Part shown: piece after piece, positions 1 through 9,186 of the stretch | Position numbering within the stretch: the stretch's first letter is position 1 | Layout: each line of letters starts with the position of its first letter | Origin: Hydractinia symbiolongicarpus | Taxonomy: Eukaryota; Cnidaria; Hydrozoa; Anthoathecata; Hydractiniidae | Direction of reading: 5' to 3' | Assembly: GCF_029227915.1 (NCBI RefSeq) | Contig: NC_079879.1 | Coordinates: 17,110,001 to 17,174,000, forward strand | Length of the DNA: 64,000 nt | Notes under the pieces: model-generated | What the model was told of the DNA's origin: nothing | Database searches by the model: none | The model's input: the letters and a program-made list of their open reading frames with translations, nothing else | Program-made: the position numbers and the translations under genes

Positions 1-300
1 GCTCCTGGTAAGAGACTTGCGGAATGGAACCAGAAGAACAAGGCAAACCTACAGAAGAACGTGGGCAAAGGTACTTCACAGGATGATAAGGAACCTGCGA
101 CAGGTTCCAGCAAGTCGATGGACAATGCCTACATCTATGGGGTGGGAACACAAGCCATTTTGGCGATAGGGGTAGGTTGCTGGTATATGTTTGGCAGGGG
201 TAAAAATGAATCCAACAAACCCCAAGACACCGCACCGGAGCCTCAGCAAGGGAAACAGGGCAAAACCCAATCAAATATCGATATTTTCAAAATGCGGTAA
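1..300 (+). CDS. Small single-TM Polinton protein, 5' end outside window
   Basis: Open from base 1 to the stop at 298-300. It has a basic N-terminal part (PGKRLAEWNQKNKANLQK), one hydrophobic segment (YIYGVGTQAILAIGVGCWYMF) and a Pro/Gln-rich tail ending IDIFKMR. Sister copies at 20850, 33718 and 49133 show the same plan: HPGRVAQGHKLAALMKKRK, one TM, (I)DIF-x-M/I-R/H end. Probably a membrane or virion-associated protein; no function is known to me. It lies 9 bases before the next gene. Confidence 0.6.
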   Translation, partial: APGKRLAEWNQKNKANLQKNVGKGTSQDDKEPATGSSKSMDNAYIYGVGTQAILAIGVGCWYMFGRGKNESNKPQDTAPEPQQGKQGKTQSNIDIFKMR

Positions 301-309
301 TAATAATAA

Positions 310-561
310 ATGAGTGCAAGCAACGTTACCCCAAAAGAGGAGATTTTGGACATGCTATATGAAACGGTCGTAGACCTTGGTTTCACATTCGCCTATGCTA
401 TGGCAGGTAAGAAATTTTTGGGTATTTCCCGGCCATCCAGAAAAATGGACACTGAAGATGTCCTCAAGATGGCTGCGTATTTTGCAGCAGGGAGAGCAAG
501 TCGTAAAATGGCCGCATCCAAAGGATGGTTGCCGGCAAGTATAGTGTCGAAGCCTAAATAG
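310..561 (+). CDS. Small conserved Polinton protein, 83 aa, two hydrophobic helices
   Basis: ATG follows an AATAATAATAA stretch. Hydrophobic stretches lie around residues 20-38 and 55-68, and the C-terminus is basic, with a WLPASIV motif. Intact copies occur at 34087 and 49506 and a more divergent broken one at 21198, always directly before the zinc protein or the ATPase. Same place, same size and strong conservation argue for a real gene. Function unrecognised; a small membrane or structural protein is plausible. Confidence 0.7.
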   Translation: MSASNVTPKEEILDMLYETVVDLGFTFAYAMAGKKFLGISRPSRKMDTEDVLKMAAYFAAGRASRKMAASKGWLPASIVSKPK

Positions 562-614
562 AGTGGACAAACATCAGTTATGGAAGGAGTCAAGTGCTCA
601 AGACGCCATAGTAA

Positions 615-1098
615 ATGGGCGTGTTATGTTGTAGAACGTGCAAAGAGATATTACCACCGCATAGGTTTAAAATTAGGGGCAATGGTCGAACCAAGACCTG
701 TATAGACTGCCTTGATAAAGCCAAAAAAGTCGGACTGTAGCGACTAGAGATAACGAAGACGTTGAAAACAAGTTGGATCCCATTGCTATTGATGTGGAAA
801 TTCAAGGTGTTTAACAGAATGAGAAATACCTCATCCTGTATGACCTACTCACATACGGGATTATAAGTCAATATACCGAACTCATCGAGGATAGCCCGGA
901 GAAGGAACCAATGCACTGCGGTACCTGCAGGGTAAATTAACATATACTCCGCTACCCCTCGAATGAAAGGCCCGAAATAATGAGCTCTGCCCTGCCTGCC
1001 AGGGGTCTTTGGTGAATAATTATGGGGTGTATTGATTTGCTCTACATGTGTCGGGGTATACCATAAGCTTCATGATAAAAAAGTGGAGCAACTATTGA
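615..1098 (+). pseudogene. Zinc-binding protein remnant (CxxC modules at both ends)
   Basis: The first frame (615-740) holds C-x2-C, then FKIRGNGRTKTCIDCLDKAK, and ends at a TAG. The rest continues in other frames and near the end contains the LCPAC zinc-ribbon half seen intact at 34740-34869. The copy in element E (34376-34869) gives the full plan. At least two frameshifts and stops are present here. Probably a nucleic-acid-binding accessory protein; the function is inferred only from the zinc motifs. Confidence 0.6.
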
Positions 1099-1105
1099 AA
1101 TAATA

Positions 1106-1684
1106 ATGCTGGATGTCGTAAGAGATCAGCATACAGCAATTTTCACAGGCCCGACAAGCTGTGGGAAAACACAACGTGTACTGAACCTCCTCGAGCAGGA
1201 ATATAAAAAGCACTATCACAACATTTTGTGTCCAACTATACGGTGGAACAGTACCTACCTCGAAAGGAAAGACCCCTATGTATTTCTGGTAGACCCCGGA
1301 AATGACCTGTTTGAATGGATTCAGAAACTGTCCTCATTACTGGCAGGTGAGGAAAGTCTCTTCATAGTGGATGATTGTATATCGAACGAGGATTTCGATA
1401 AACGTCGACAATCCCTGCTTGAATTGGCTATCAGTGGTAGGGACAGAAAGCACAGCTTGTGGCTACTCATGCAGTCATATACAGCTCTCCTCAAAAATTT
1501 GAGGAGGCAAAAGAAGGCGTTGTTCCTCTGGTTTCCTCTTGGGAAGAGTGACATGAAAATGATAGAGGAGGAAACGAATCTCATCTCGGACTGGGATGAG
1601 ATTGAAATTGAACTAAAAAAATCCAAACATGCATGCTTGTATGTCAGATTGGAACACCCTAGGACCTGGAAGATTCTTGAGTGA
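1106..1684 (+). CDS. Packaging ATPase (FtsK-HerA/A32-like)
   Basis: 192 aa and open. Walker A GPTSCGKT at residues 15-22, Walker B-like SLFIVDD at about 84-90, followed by a SLWLLMQSYTAL stretch and a basic LRRQKK segment. These features match the DNA-packaging ATPases of Polintons, which would pump the genome into the capsid. It is about 6 residues shorter than the copy at 34875 because of small deletions near residues 42 and 57. Start ATG chosen by alignment with 34875; the zinc-protein stop is 7 bases upstream. Confidence 0.85.
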   Translation: MLDVVRDQHTAIFTGPTSCGKTQRVLNLLEQEYKKHYHNILCPTIRWNSTYLERKDPYVFLVDPGNDLFEWIQKLSSLLAGEESLFIVDDCISNEDFDKRRQSLLELAISGRDRKHSLWLLMQSYTALLKNLRRQKKALFLWFPLGKSDMKMIEEETNLISDWDEIEIELKKSKHACLYVRLEHPRTWKILE

Positions 1685-2238
1685 ACACGTTGAAATCCTC
1701 CGGCCAAGGATTAGTATATAGAAAGCGCAAGTTAATTTCAACGCAGAGACCATCGAAACCCTGTTCGGCAATCAAAATCAACCTATCTTTAAACGGGTCG
1801 ATATTGGACGTTTTTAGGCATTGTTGACATAGCGTACAGTTTTCAAAATTTGGCTGGGGCAACCATAACAAGGCAAAAAATTGAGGGTCTGAAGGCCCAG
1901 GGTGTTACCCTAGGTCTTGGAAGAGGAAAGAATCCGGAATAGACAACGTCATCATCATCCACCGTAAGCACAGCGCACAGGATGACGACGAATACCATCA
2001 TCTTCCCTATTACTGCACGCGTGTTCAGAGGCGTAATATTAGCAGGAATAGATTGTGGTTCAGTGACAATTACCCGGGCGCGGAGGAGATTGTCGTCATC
2101 GACAACCCCAACGGTATACATTCCTTTAATCGGTTTGAAGAGGAGGGACATGTGGAACGTTTCAGGAACCATTTCAGTCTTATCGATCTTACTCGGGATG
2201 ACCTATATGATTTGGGTGTTCTGACACTAGACGACTAA
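1685..2238 (+). pseudogene. BRO-N/KilA-N-type DNA-binding protein remnant
   Basis: A BRO-N piece (ETLFGNQNQPIFKRVDIGRF, around 1745-1830) is followed by a stop. The C-terminal domain is readable at 1985-2238 (PNGIHSFNRFEEEG, FSLIDLTRDDLYD). The middle coiled-coil part seen in element C (50614-51375) is deleted. BRO/KilA-N proteins are DNA-binding proteins of large DNA viruses; the C-terminal half resembles the DUF3627-type domain often joined to them (inferred). The ATPase ends directly upstream. Confidence 0.6.
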
Positions 2239-2246
2239 GCAGACGC

Positions 2247-2277
2247 TAATTTTAATACCCTTGCGGTATTAAAATTA
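2247..2277. terminator. 13-bp perfect hairpin after BRO stop
   Basis: Arms TAATTTTAATACC / GGTATTAAAATTA with 5-base loop CTTGC, 9 bases after the stop of the BRO remnant. Element E carries the same stem with the loop in reverse complement (36301-36329). Candidate transcript 3'-end signal. Confidence 0.5.
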
Positions 2278-2358
2278 TCATTTTTGACCCTTTCAGCTGT
2301 ATGTTAAAAGATACTGAAAAATCAACAATAAGTTAGGGATTATGATATTCAGGTACCT

Positions 2359-2917
2359 GTGCTACATTGCTGTATAAAGGCAGGATCCGTAACTGATTAT
2401 TGTCCTACCTGCCTAGAAGATTTTAGGTATCGAGACGGGGCATACTATGAAGGTTTTGAATACCCCTCGGATGATGATCTTTTACACAGGGTAGCATCAG
2501 GCGAAAAAGCATGGGGGACATTTGCAAGAAGCGAGATCGATGATAATCTCGAGGATGATATTGAACGCCTAGGGCTCCATATCGTAAAGGTTAAAGAGAA
2601 TAAGTGTTGGACACTCTGTTACGAGGTTATCAAGGATAGGGCGTTGAAGTTGTCGGATTTAGCTGATGTAGAAACAATACGCAAAATACTCAATTTTCCT
2701 ATATCGGATAGATGTCTATTTGATATTGATTTGGATATTGAGCCTGATGTCATCAGAGGTATCGTTTATGGATACCCATTCTATACCCTACTTTCCTTTG
2801 CTGTATATAAGATATCCGTGTAAGGAGTTGGAGGATAATCCCTTGGACGTACCTCTGAAAATACTCTTTACCAATCCTTCACATGTTCTGGGGGCATCTG
2901 AACATCCTCCGGAATAA
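2359..2917 (+). pseudogene. Cys-rich acidic Polinton protein (unknown function)
   Basis: Starts around a GTG in a frame that may continue upstream (compare 22325-22365). It has HCCIK...YCPTCLEDFRYRD (two Cys pairs), then a long acidic region (YPSDDDLLHRVASGEKAWGTF, LSDLADVETI). A frameshift at about 2800 moves the C-terminus into another frame, ending at 2917. The last 50 bases overlap the integrase 3' end on the other strand. Copies at 22365 and 36440. I do not recognise the family; a small zinc-binding protein is likely. Confidence 0.5.
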
Positions 2918-3866
2918 GCATCAACTCTTCCGAAACAAAGCTGAGATCGGGACCATCCTTTAGGTATTATAAAAGACGACTACCCGTCACAATACGATCT
3001 AACCAAGTATGTTTGCTGTAAAAGGCGTCAGTTGCGCGTCTTTTAGAGTCACCATGCTCCTCTCCTGGCTGTAGCAGATACAAGTACTATTCATCCTTAG
3101 GTAGGGGGTTCTTTTCAGGATATTGCTGACTTTTTGCAAGTGGTACATCTTCGAGCTAGATGGCCTTGTTAGGGTTCAGGTTGATCATAGCAGTCTTAGC
3201 ATTATTTAGACTTTTTACGATAGTATATAGGTGTTTCACCCAAATTGTACTAGGCTCCCTAGAGACCAACTCCTGCGCATCTTGTGGTTTAAATAGTCTT
3301 TTGGCGAGTACCTTGTTGTACGACTCTACAAAGGCTGTGAATGTATGGTGGTACTTGGTAGTAGCCCTATTAATTTCAACACCCCTATCCTCCAGTAGTT
3401 TCGTTACATTTGACTTGAATTCAGAACCATTGTCACACTGAAAAATCTTGGAGTAATGAAGGGGTACTGCTTTGTAAATATCTTTGATCATCTCGGCGAC
3501 TTCACTAGCTCTCTTCGTTCTAGGAGTCTCTCTACTTTGTATCTTGAGGCCACGTCAATGCCCGTCAGGTTGTATTTATATGTACTACCGTACAAACGAT
3601 CGTGAGGCATGTACAATAGATCAAACTGATGCATTTCGTTGGGTGTTGTAATGGTAAAATGCGGATATACGTTTTGGACGCTTGATATGCCGTAGCCATA
3701 AGAGTTGCCTACTCAACCAATGAGTTACTAGCTTTTTGGAGAGACCACTCTCCTTCGTGAGGAGTTTGATAGCCTTTCGTCCGACCCACAGATTCTCCGG
3801 GGTATAGTAGATATTGCTTAATCTTTCTGCGTCTTCTTCGGTAACAGCGTGTGATGCTTTTGACAT
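2868..3866 (-). pseudogene. Polinton integrase (retroviral-type, rve) pseudogene
   Basis: Reads from the ATG at 3866 to the stop at 2868-2870, in several frames. The central part (3491-3156) has the second catalytic Asp in QCDNGSEFKS and the catalytic Glu in FVESYNKVLAKRL. The region around the first Asp lies near 3600-3625, and the C-terminal SH3-like part lies at 2903-3150. It would cut and join element ends to host DNA. At least three frameshifts. Convergent with the Cys-rich gene, overlapping it by 50 bases. Confidence 0.8.
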
Positions 3867-3892
3867 GTTTATTATATATGTCAAAAACGTTC

Positions 3893-4291
3893 TTACAGAT
3901 ACTTGTAGGCTACAAACCCTAGCAGGGATAAGGAGCTAACAACGAACGTTAGCTCACCAACTTGTTGCTGCTTCGAGGGGACATAAAAGTCATTTAATTG
4001 CGGTGCCTCCTTCTCCGAGGCAATATAATACTGATACATAGTATCATCGAGTTCTCTAATACTCTTGCCCGCCTTTATTTGTTTCTCTCGTTCTTTGCCA
4101 AACCAATCGAGTTTTTTCTGTCTATCCCTTATCCATTGAGCCCGGGCTGTATTTAATCGTTCCATAGCCTCGTCATGTCGTTTTCTCTCGGCTTCGCCGT
4201 GTCCTGAGAGCTTGCTAAATAAAACGTTCGTTCCGCTGAATGCAAGGGCGTTTATGGCCGCCCCAGCCACGATTACAGCTATTGTCGCCAT
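3893..4291 (-). CDS. Two-TM coiled-coil Polinton protein, 132 aa
   Basis: Open. The N-terminal TM (IAVIVAGAAINALAFSG) is followed by a charged helical region rich in Arg/Glu (about 30-85), a DFYVPSKQQQVGELTFV motif, and a C-terminal TM. Copies: 24411-23993, 37811-37443, 52823-52425. It sits between integrase and capsid on the same strand in all four elements. I recognise it only as a Polinton-conserved protein; a virion membrane protein is plausible. Confidence 0.7.
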   Translation of the reverse strand: MATIAVIVAGAAINALAFSGTNVLFSKLSGHGEAERKRHDEAMERLNTARAQWIRDRQKKLDWFGKEREKQIKAGKSIRELDDTMYQYYIASEKEAPQLNDFYVPSKQQQVGELTFVVSSLSLLGFVAYKYL

Positions 4292-4304
4292 GTCTCTTTT
4301 TTTT

Positions 4305-5572
4305 TCAGTACTCCACAGAATGGAACCTACCGTCCAGGATAGTTAATTGGGCATCCTGTAAGAGGTAGATGTAAGCCCTGAAATCACCGGTTCCGTCTGC
4401 TTTTTTGTTGATGTGCAGCGTGATACCATCACTTAGACGTTGTAGAGGCCTTCCGCTACCATGTAGGGTATGATCGGAAGACGCCCGAGAATCGATGAAT
4501 AATGCGTACCGCTCATTAAAGAACTGCCTGATGCTCACGCTGGAGTCATGGCTACCAAGGAGGTTCACAATCTGCTCAAGGTGATCCTTGGGCAACATGG
4601 CATGGGAGTACAATTCGTTGGGCTCTCCCTCGATAGTGACGCTAACCTTCTCAATCCCGGGGTTATAGAAGACCTCGTTAACGCCGGCGTAAGTCTTCAC
4701 TTTTCCAGGATCTATGAAGAGTAGCAAGACACCCTTAAACAATTTTGATGGGGTGTCAATTTGGAGCTTGTACGAAGTGTCGACCTTTTTCATGGTGATA
4801 ACATTGCTACGGAGTATCCTTTCGTATGGCAGGGCCAATCTTGCATACCTCGAGATCATGGCGCTCGCGAGACCTTCGAGAGCTTGTCAAATTCTAGCCT
4901 AATGTTGGTGATCCTATACACGGTGTTGGCTGCCTTCGCGGTTGCCCCGGACCCCGTACCTCCATCCTTGATGACGTCAGCATGCCTCGCAAAATGTATT
5001 ATGAATTGTAGCCTATCGTACAGGCCCGCTGCATAAAAGGCTAGGTCCTTCGTCAGTTCAAACATCTTGCATAGTGGTATGCAGAAGGTGTTGCCATATG
5101 CTGCAACAATCGCCTTTTCTTCATCGGTCCCGACGTGGTCACTGGCACTGACCTGCAGGGCCCTGATGGTCCCGTCGTTAGGGTTAATGCCCTCTAAAAC
5201 AAGGTTGTTGTCCCTATCAAATTTTGGCAGCCATAAGTCCCTATATACGGCTAGGATATTGTAATCCGACATGTTCTGTATCTTGTTGCCGTTCAAAGTG
5301 ATACGTAGGTTCTTTACCAGGCTTTTACCAATGTTACTAACAATGGTACGTTTCGTGTTGGTCTCCGTCAGCGTCAGGTCAAATAAGAGTCTGATGGACC
5401 CCGGAAAGATGACACCATTCCCGGATACATTAGGCATATGCACATGCAGGTCCTCTTTCTTGGTGATGGTTGAAGGTATGTGACTTATCTAAACCCTTTG
5501 TTTTCGGCCCTTTATACCAAAGAGTTGCTTCATCTCTGCATAGGGGTCTAGCGTCGTTCCAAATGCAGTCAT
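4305..5572 (-). pseudogene. Major capsid protein (double jelly-roll, hexon-like)
   Basis: About 420 codons from the ATG at 5572. N-terminal half: LNGNKIQNMSDYNIL, LEGINPNDGTIRALQV, NTFCIPLCKMFEL. C-terminal half: YARLALPYERILRS, EPNELYSHAMLPKDHLEQ, DGRFHSVEY. Length, position and the two-domain beta-rich pattern fit the Polinton double jelly-roll capsid protein. Defects: TAG at 5491-5489 and a frameshift at about 4857, where the frame switches. Copies in B, E and C. Divergent from the coiled-coil gene. Confidence 0.75.
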
Positions 5573-5605
5573 GTTTATTATATATAGGAAATCTTTAAAT
5601 AAAGA

Positions 5606-6412
5606 ATGCCAACCAATCCATTATTTGTACCTGACATTGATATTGATGTTGAGGAGGAGGATGGAGGCCATCCAGATAAGCCAGATGATACTACGTCAAA
5701 ACTCCCCGGAACGCCAAAACTTCCCGGAACATCGGGGCCTTCAACAAAACATCAGCAAGGGGATACACTGACCGGGCAGAGGCAAAAACTACTAAAAAAA
5801 AACTACTAAAGATTGATGGCCTTTACGATCGTGTTACGGAAAAAATGGGGTTGCAGCGCAATGCGATATATTATATGTTCAGGAAAGAGAAGGGGAATCA
5901 ACTAATTGTTAAGGAGATAGTGAAGGGCAAGAAAACCTTCAAGGAAATAGTGGTTATAAATCAAAGTGGTAGCCTAAAAACTGTTGGTCAGATACAAACG
6001 CTCCGGGGTAGTAATCGCCTGCAAGCCCTGGGGTTTGTCGACTATGTTACACCCAATAAAGGTGGTAAATAAAATAGAGGAGGAGGCCGAACATATTGAG
6101 ATGGAATCGTTGGAGGAAATCGATGAATTTGTAGATGCCACGGAGAGCGTTATACAAGACACTTCGTTTGTCGGGCCCGATGAAGGTGGCATCACCCCAC
6201 GTGAAAGAAAGGGACTTGACCTCGAACTTCAGACATTAAGGGGTAATTTGAAAAGTCTGAAAAACAAGATGATCCTATACGACAGCGAGATGAACAAGGC
6301 AGAGGGCAGGGTGAAAGAACTTGAGAAGCAGAAGGTTGGGGCGGACGAAGGACAACAAGCTAATCTTCTTGAAAGGGAAATAGAAAAGGCGAAGAAAGAG
6401 ATTAGGATTTGA
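5606..6412 (+). pseudogene. Coiled-coil membrane-associated structural protein, C-terminally deleted
   Basis: The ATG at 5606 starts an acidic, Pro-rich N-terminus (FVPDIDIDVEEEDGGHPDKP). A short duplication around ACTAAAAAAAAACTACTAAA (5785-5810) shifts the frame; the gene continues at 5845-6072 and 6060-6412 with a long Lys/Glu coiled coil. The glycine-rich hydrophobic C-terminus present in the sister copies (54152, 39202) is lost: a deletion joins this gene to the 5' remnant of the next one at about 6412. Probable internal virion protein. Confidence 0.6.
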
Positions 6413-6419
6413 ATGCTGG

Positions 6420-6589
6420 TATTCTATTCACTGACATACACCCCCAGTTGGTAAACTCCGGAAAGACCACAGAAATATGGGACCCGTACTCACGTACAGG
6501 ACCTGGTGCTCTAAATTTGTAACACCAAGTGGCCATTCTCCCCTGTTAATTTTGTACTTTGCCACAGGGTTGTATTGATAGATGTTCAT
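6420..6589 (-). pseudogene. 5' scrap of the TM structural protein gene
   Basis: Only the N-terminal 50 or so codons remain (ATG at 6589; compare 41702). They end in a stop after LPTGG. The downstream ~1.1 kb of this gene and the 3' end of the coiled-coil gene are missing, so a single deletion of roughly 1.6 kb explains both. Confidence 0.55.
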
Positions 6590-6607
6590 TTCTTAAAACA
6601 AAAGGAG

Positions 6608-7295
6608 ATGAAACAACTGTATATTACAGACATTGATAAACATATATATTTGAACATAATATATTTGAAGACTACCTTGGACAGCATACAATAATTGCTC
6701 TGAGATCAATCAGCATTCGACCTGGATGGCTGAACTTATATAGCAACAATGATATCACTATACGTAAAGTGGGACCTGACCAGAGGGTGAGCCCGATCAA
6801 GATTATGAGCGGGTTGTACAAAATCGAGGATATTGCGACTATTGTTAGTAGCCGGGCAGAGAATAAAATAAACCTGTTTGTTTTAAGAAATGCCTACTGT
6901 AGACTCAGGGTTGGTGACGGGTATACGGTGGTGATCAATAGGCAATTGCAAGAGCTTTTGGGACTACCACATGACCCCACATAAAAGTATTAAACGAAGG
7001 GTGACTACGATGCCATATATAGAACCGATAGGTACCATAAAAAATTAAGACTTGTTTGCCCACAGTTGGATGAAGACGACTGCCTGCTTGATGGCAAAAA
7101 GTGCAACATTCTGGCCCTGCTTTCCACCAAGGAGTTAAACGCTTGGGGGGATATGTTAACCTGGACCTTTGACACTCCTGTATACCTTCCACTGAAGGGG
7201 TCCACTGACCGTCTTGAGTTCATGCTAACGGACGTCTACCCCCATGAAAAAACGTGACGATTTTTGACATCACAATGCATTTGCTGATAGAATAA
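6608..7295 (+). pseudogene. Penton-like (single jelly-roll candidate) protein
   Basis: Begins MKQLYITDI at 6608. A ~20-base AT-rich insertion near 6640 breaks the frame. The best block is 6769-6984 (SGLYKIEDIATIVSS, CRLRVGDGYTVVINRQLQEL). A frameshift near 6985 follows, then 7066-7257 (LKGSTDRLEFMLTD), ending in LLIE. The repeated short beta-strand pattern and C-terminal 'interface loop then I-x-L' end fit a minor capsid (penton) protein, but this is inference. Copies at 27980, 41723 and 58927. Confidence 0.55.
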
Positions 7296-7298
7296 TAA

Positions 7299-7601
7299 AT
7301 GAGTGATATAAGTAAACTATATCCGAGTTTACCGAGTGCACCCGCACAGGGCTCTGATATGCAGGAGGAGAGTCAAGTATACAGGCTCAAAAAAATCGAT
7401 GATATTGAAAAATACCTGCGAAATGAAATAAAGGAGCGGGACAAGCTTGCGAAGAAATTTAAAATGCATGGGACCTGGGTACGATTCTGTGACCATGGCT
7501 TGCTTGGTGTGAGCGTGATTACGTCCGGACTTGGTATAAGCGCTATAGCCTCGGGCCTTGGGGTTTCCCTGTCTTATGTTATGTTATGCAATCTACATTG
7601 A
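7299..7601 (+). pseudogene. Gly/Ala-rich TM protein, truncated
   Basis: Starts MSDISKLYPSLPSAP like the intact 191-aa copy at 28504 and runs through KERDKLAKKFKMHGTWVRFCDHGLLGVSVITSG. It then ends abruptly in a shifted tail because everything to its right, including the next genes, was deleted, joining it to the CxxC gene on the other strand. Confidence 0.6.
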
Positions 7602-7809
7602 CATCATCATTCTCAAATTTTAGCATACTTTTTATTGACTGCGGAGAATTGCATGTCATCGTACATACGCAACCACCCCCATTGTACGTGATATATTCAC
7701 GGTAGCAGTACCAGCATAACATTTTACCACTTACCACAAACCTACGCCCACAAGTACATTTGTCATATGTATCGAGTACCCTTTCACAGTCGTTGCATTG
7801 TTCATTCAT
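7579..7809 (-). CDS. Small CxxC zinc-binding protein, 76 aa
   Basis: CNDCERVLDTYDKCTCGRR and KMLCWYC plus later C-x-C: three Cys pairs suited to bind zinc. The N-terminal 50 residues match 30192-30031, 43712-43542 and 61609-61770; those copies stop near residue 53, so the last ~25 residues here come from read-through into the deletion junction at about 7600. Its start overlaps the stop of the next upstream gene by 8 bases. Possible transcription or DNA-binding accessory protein. Confidence 0.6.
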   Translation of the reverse strand: MNEQCNDCERVLDTYDKCTCGRRFVVSGKMLCWYCYREYITYNGGGCVCTMTCNSPQSIKSMLKFENDDVNVDCIT

Positions 7810-7990
7810 TTATTAGGACATCAAGACGATCCTCCAGGTCTTTAATCCTCCGTTCATTGGACCCCTTCTTCTCTGATTCTTGCACTAATGCCAGAGCCAT
7901 AAGAGGTAAGGAAATACCTACGCCGGCCATAAATGCAATCAGTGTTGCGGTCCCGAAGATATCGAATTTTTATTGACAGTTAATGCCCAT
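7802..7990 (-). pseudogene. Small one-TM protein, early stop
   Basis: MGINCQ then an in-frame TAA, then a hydrophobic helix (IAFMAGVGISLPLMALALVQES) and a charged coiled tail. The intact sister is at 43910-43710 (MCINCQYSF...). The one-codon interruption at codon 7 is the only obvious lesion. It ends over the start of the CxxC gene, as in element E. Confidence 0.55.
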
Positions 7991-8018
7991 TTTATTATCA
8001 TTAAATTAAACATACATT

Positions 8019-8041
8019 ATCTTACAACCATGTTGTAAGAT
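8019..8041. terminator. 10-bp perfect hairpin between minus-strand genes
   Basis: ATCTTACAAC / GTTGTAAGAT with loop CAT, 7 bases after the stop of the minus-strand gene ending at 8048. An identical copy lies at 43921-43943 and an imperfect one at 44799-44821. Confidence 0.5.
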
Positions 8042-8047
8042 GATGTT

Positions 8048-8399
8048 TCAAACCAACCCCAAAAATTCCTCTTGCGTCAAGTCACCTCCAAATCTTTCGA
8101 GGCGTCTCCTATCCGGTGCAGGCCCTCCCTTATAGCGTCTTTTCAACTAGCACACCGACATTTCGTACGCGCTGTCATACAACTTTCGCTCTTCCCCGTA
8201 GGCCAGACCCACAAAAGTGGCCCTCGTATATGTACTCACCACAATCCCTCATATGGGCAGCCATGTTTTCCATCACATGAAAAAAGCCTGATTTTGCTGT
8301 ATGTTTTGTACTGACCTGTGGAGGGTTGTATCTCATGGGGCACCTGACGCCTATGTTATCATCGCACAATTCTACAGAGCACCAGTAACAGAGTACCAT
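8048..8399 (-). pseudogene. Cys/His-rich small protein, frameshifted
   Basis: 8399-8175 reads MVLCYWCSVELCDDNIGVRC... with MRDCGEYIYEGHFC, a Cys/His arrangement that could form one or two zinc sites (BIR-like spacing is conceivable but unproven). After a frameshift near 8160 the frame continues to a natural-looking end (RRLERFGGDLTQEEFLGLV) at 8048. No copy is seen in the other elements of the window, so this may be an element-A-specific accessory gene. Confidence 0.45.
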
Positions 8400-8411
8400 T
8401 TTATATACATT

Positions 8412-8645
8412 CTAACAAGGTCCGAAGCTACATATTGGACACATGTTGTCGCGCATGTCTCGCGTCCTGAACCGTTTGGGGACATACTTGAAAAGGTAGG
8501 TATACTTTTCAACGGCCCTGCTGCACATGTCTTGCGTCTTGAACCGGTCCGGGACATATTTGAGTAGATGGGGATTATTTTCAACAAATTTGTTACACAT
8601 GTCATGCGTCTTGGCATTGTCCGGAATACTGTAAAACTAACTCAT
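8412..8645 (-). pseudogene. Tandem ~24-aa repeat protein (MC-x2-AV...YVPDRFKTQD)
   Basis: Two to three repeats of about 24 residues built on M-C-x-x-A/F-V-E-x-x-P-x-x-L-x-Y-V-P-D-R-F-K-T. ATG at 8645 is followed by S and an in-frame TAG (codon 3). Sister arrays: 30446-30189, 44445-43957, 45129-44797. The repeats resemble the DUF4116-like repeats of giant viruses and some bacteria (recognition by eye). The DNA transposon at 8650 inserted just upstream of the start, cutting it from its promoter side. Confidence 0.5.
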
Positions 8646-8856
8646 CTTTTAACCTCATCCCCAGGCCCATTTTTCTCTTTTTGACGATCTCGGACGGCGA
8701 GAAGAAATGACCCTGGGCCACACTGGTCAGTTCTGAGATCTGATAGGTTTCTCAAGTTTCCGTTAATTATGAAGATAAATTAATTTATGCGTAAAAAATT
8801 GAATGAATAATAACAGAAAAACATTAATGGCGGCTAAGTTTATGTGCGAACGGGAC

Positions 8857-8859
<3 letters not shown>

Positions 8860-8886
<27 letters not shown>
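8860..8886 (+). repeat. (GA)n microsatellite
   Basis: Thirteen GA units. Position fits the 3' tail of the minus-strand retrotransposon just to its right, which would read (TC)n; this link is inferred. Confidence 0.8.
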
Positions 8887-8891
<5 letters not shown>

Positions 8892-9186
8892 TTTTTTATT
8901 AGGAGTTTACAATGAAAATATATAATATGAAAAATATATTGAACATTTACCTAATAAAAGGATAACTAGCACAAAGCACTTTATGTGCTTAAATAACGTG
9001 CTAGCTACCTGGGAGAACAACAGGTAGGACGAAGCCACAGGACAACACAGGGACAAGACGAACATTCAGACGAGGATATCACAGAGTCAAAGTCAAAAAT
9101 AGCATGAAATGTCTGGAAGCTGCTTAAAACAAACCTTCAAGCAGGAAAAAGGAATTTGGACTGGGTGAAATAAAATAAAATTGTAA

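Noticed and set aside
8301-8567. Plus-strand repeat ORF
   Set aside because: Antisense of the 24-aa repeat gene; periodicity is inherited from the real strand. The same applies to 44062-44535.
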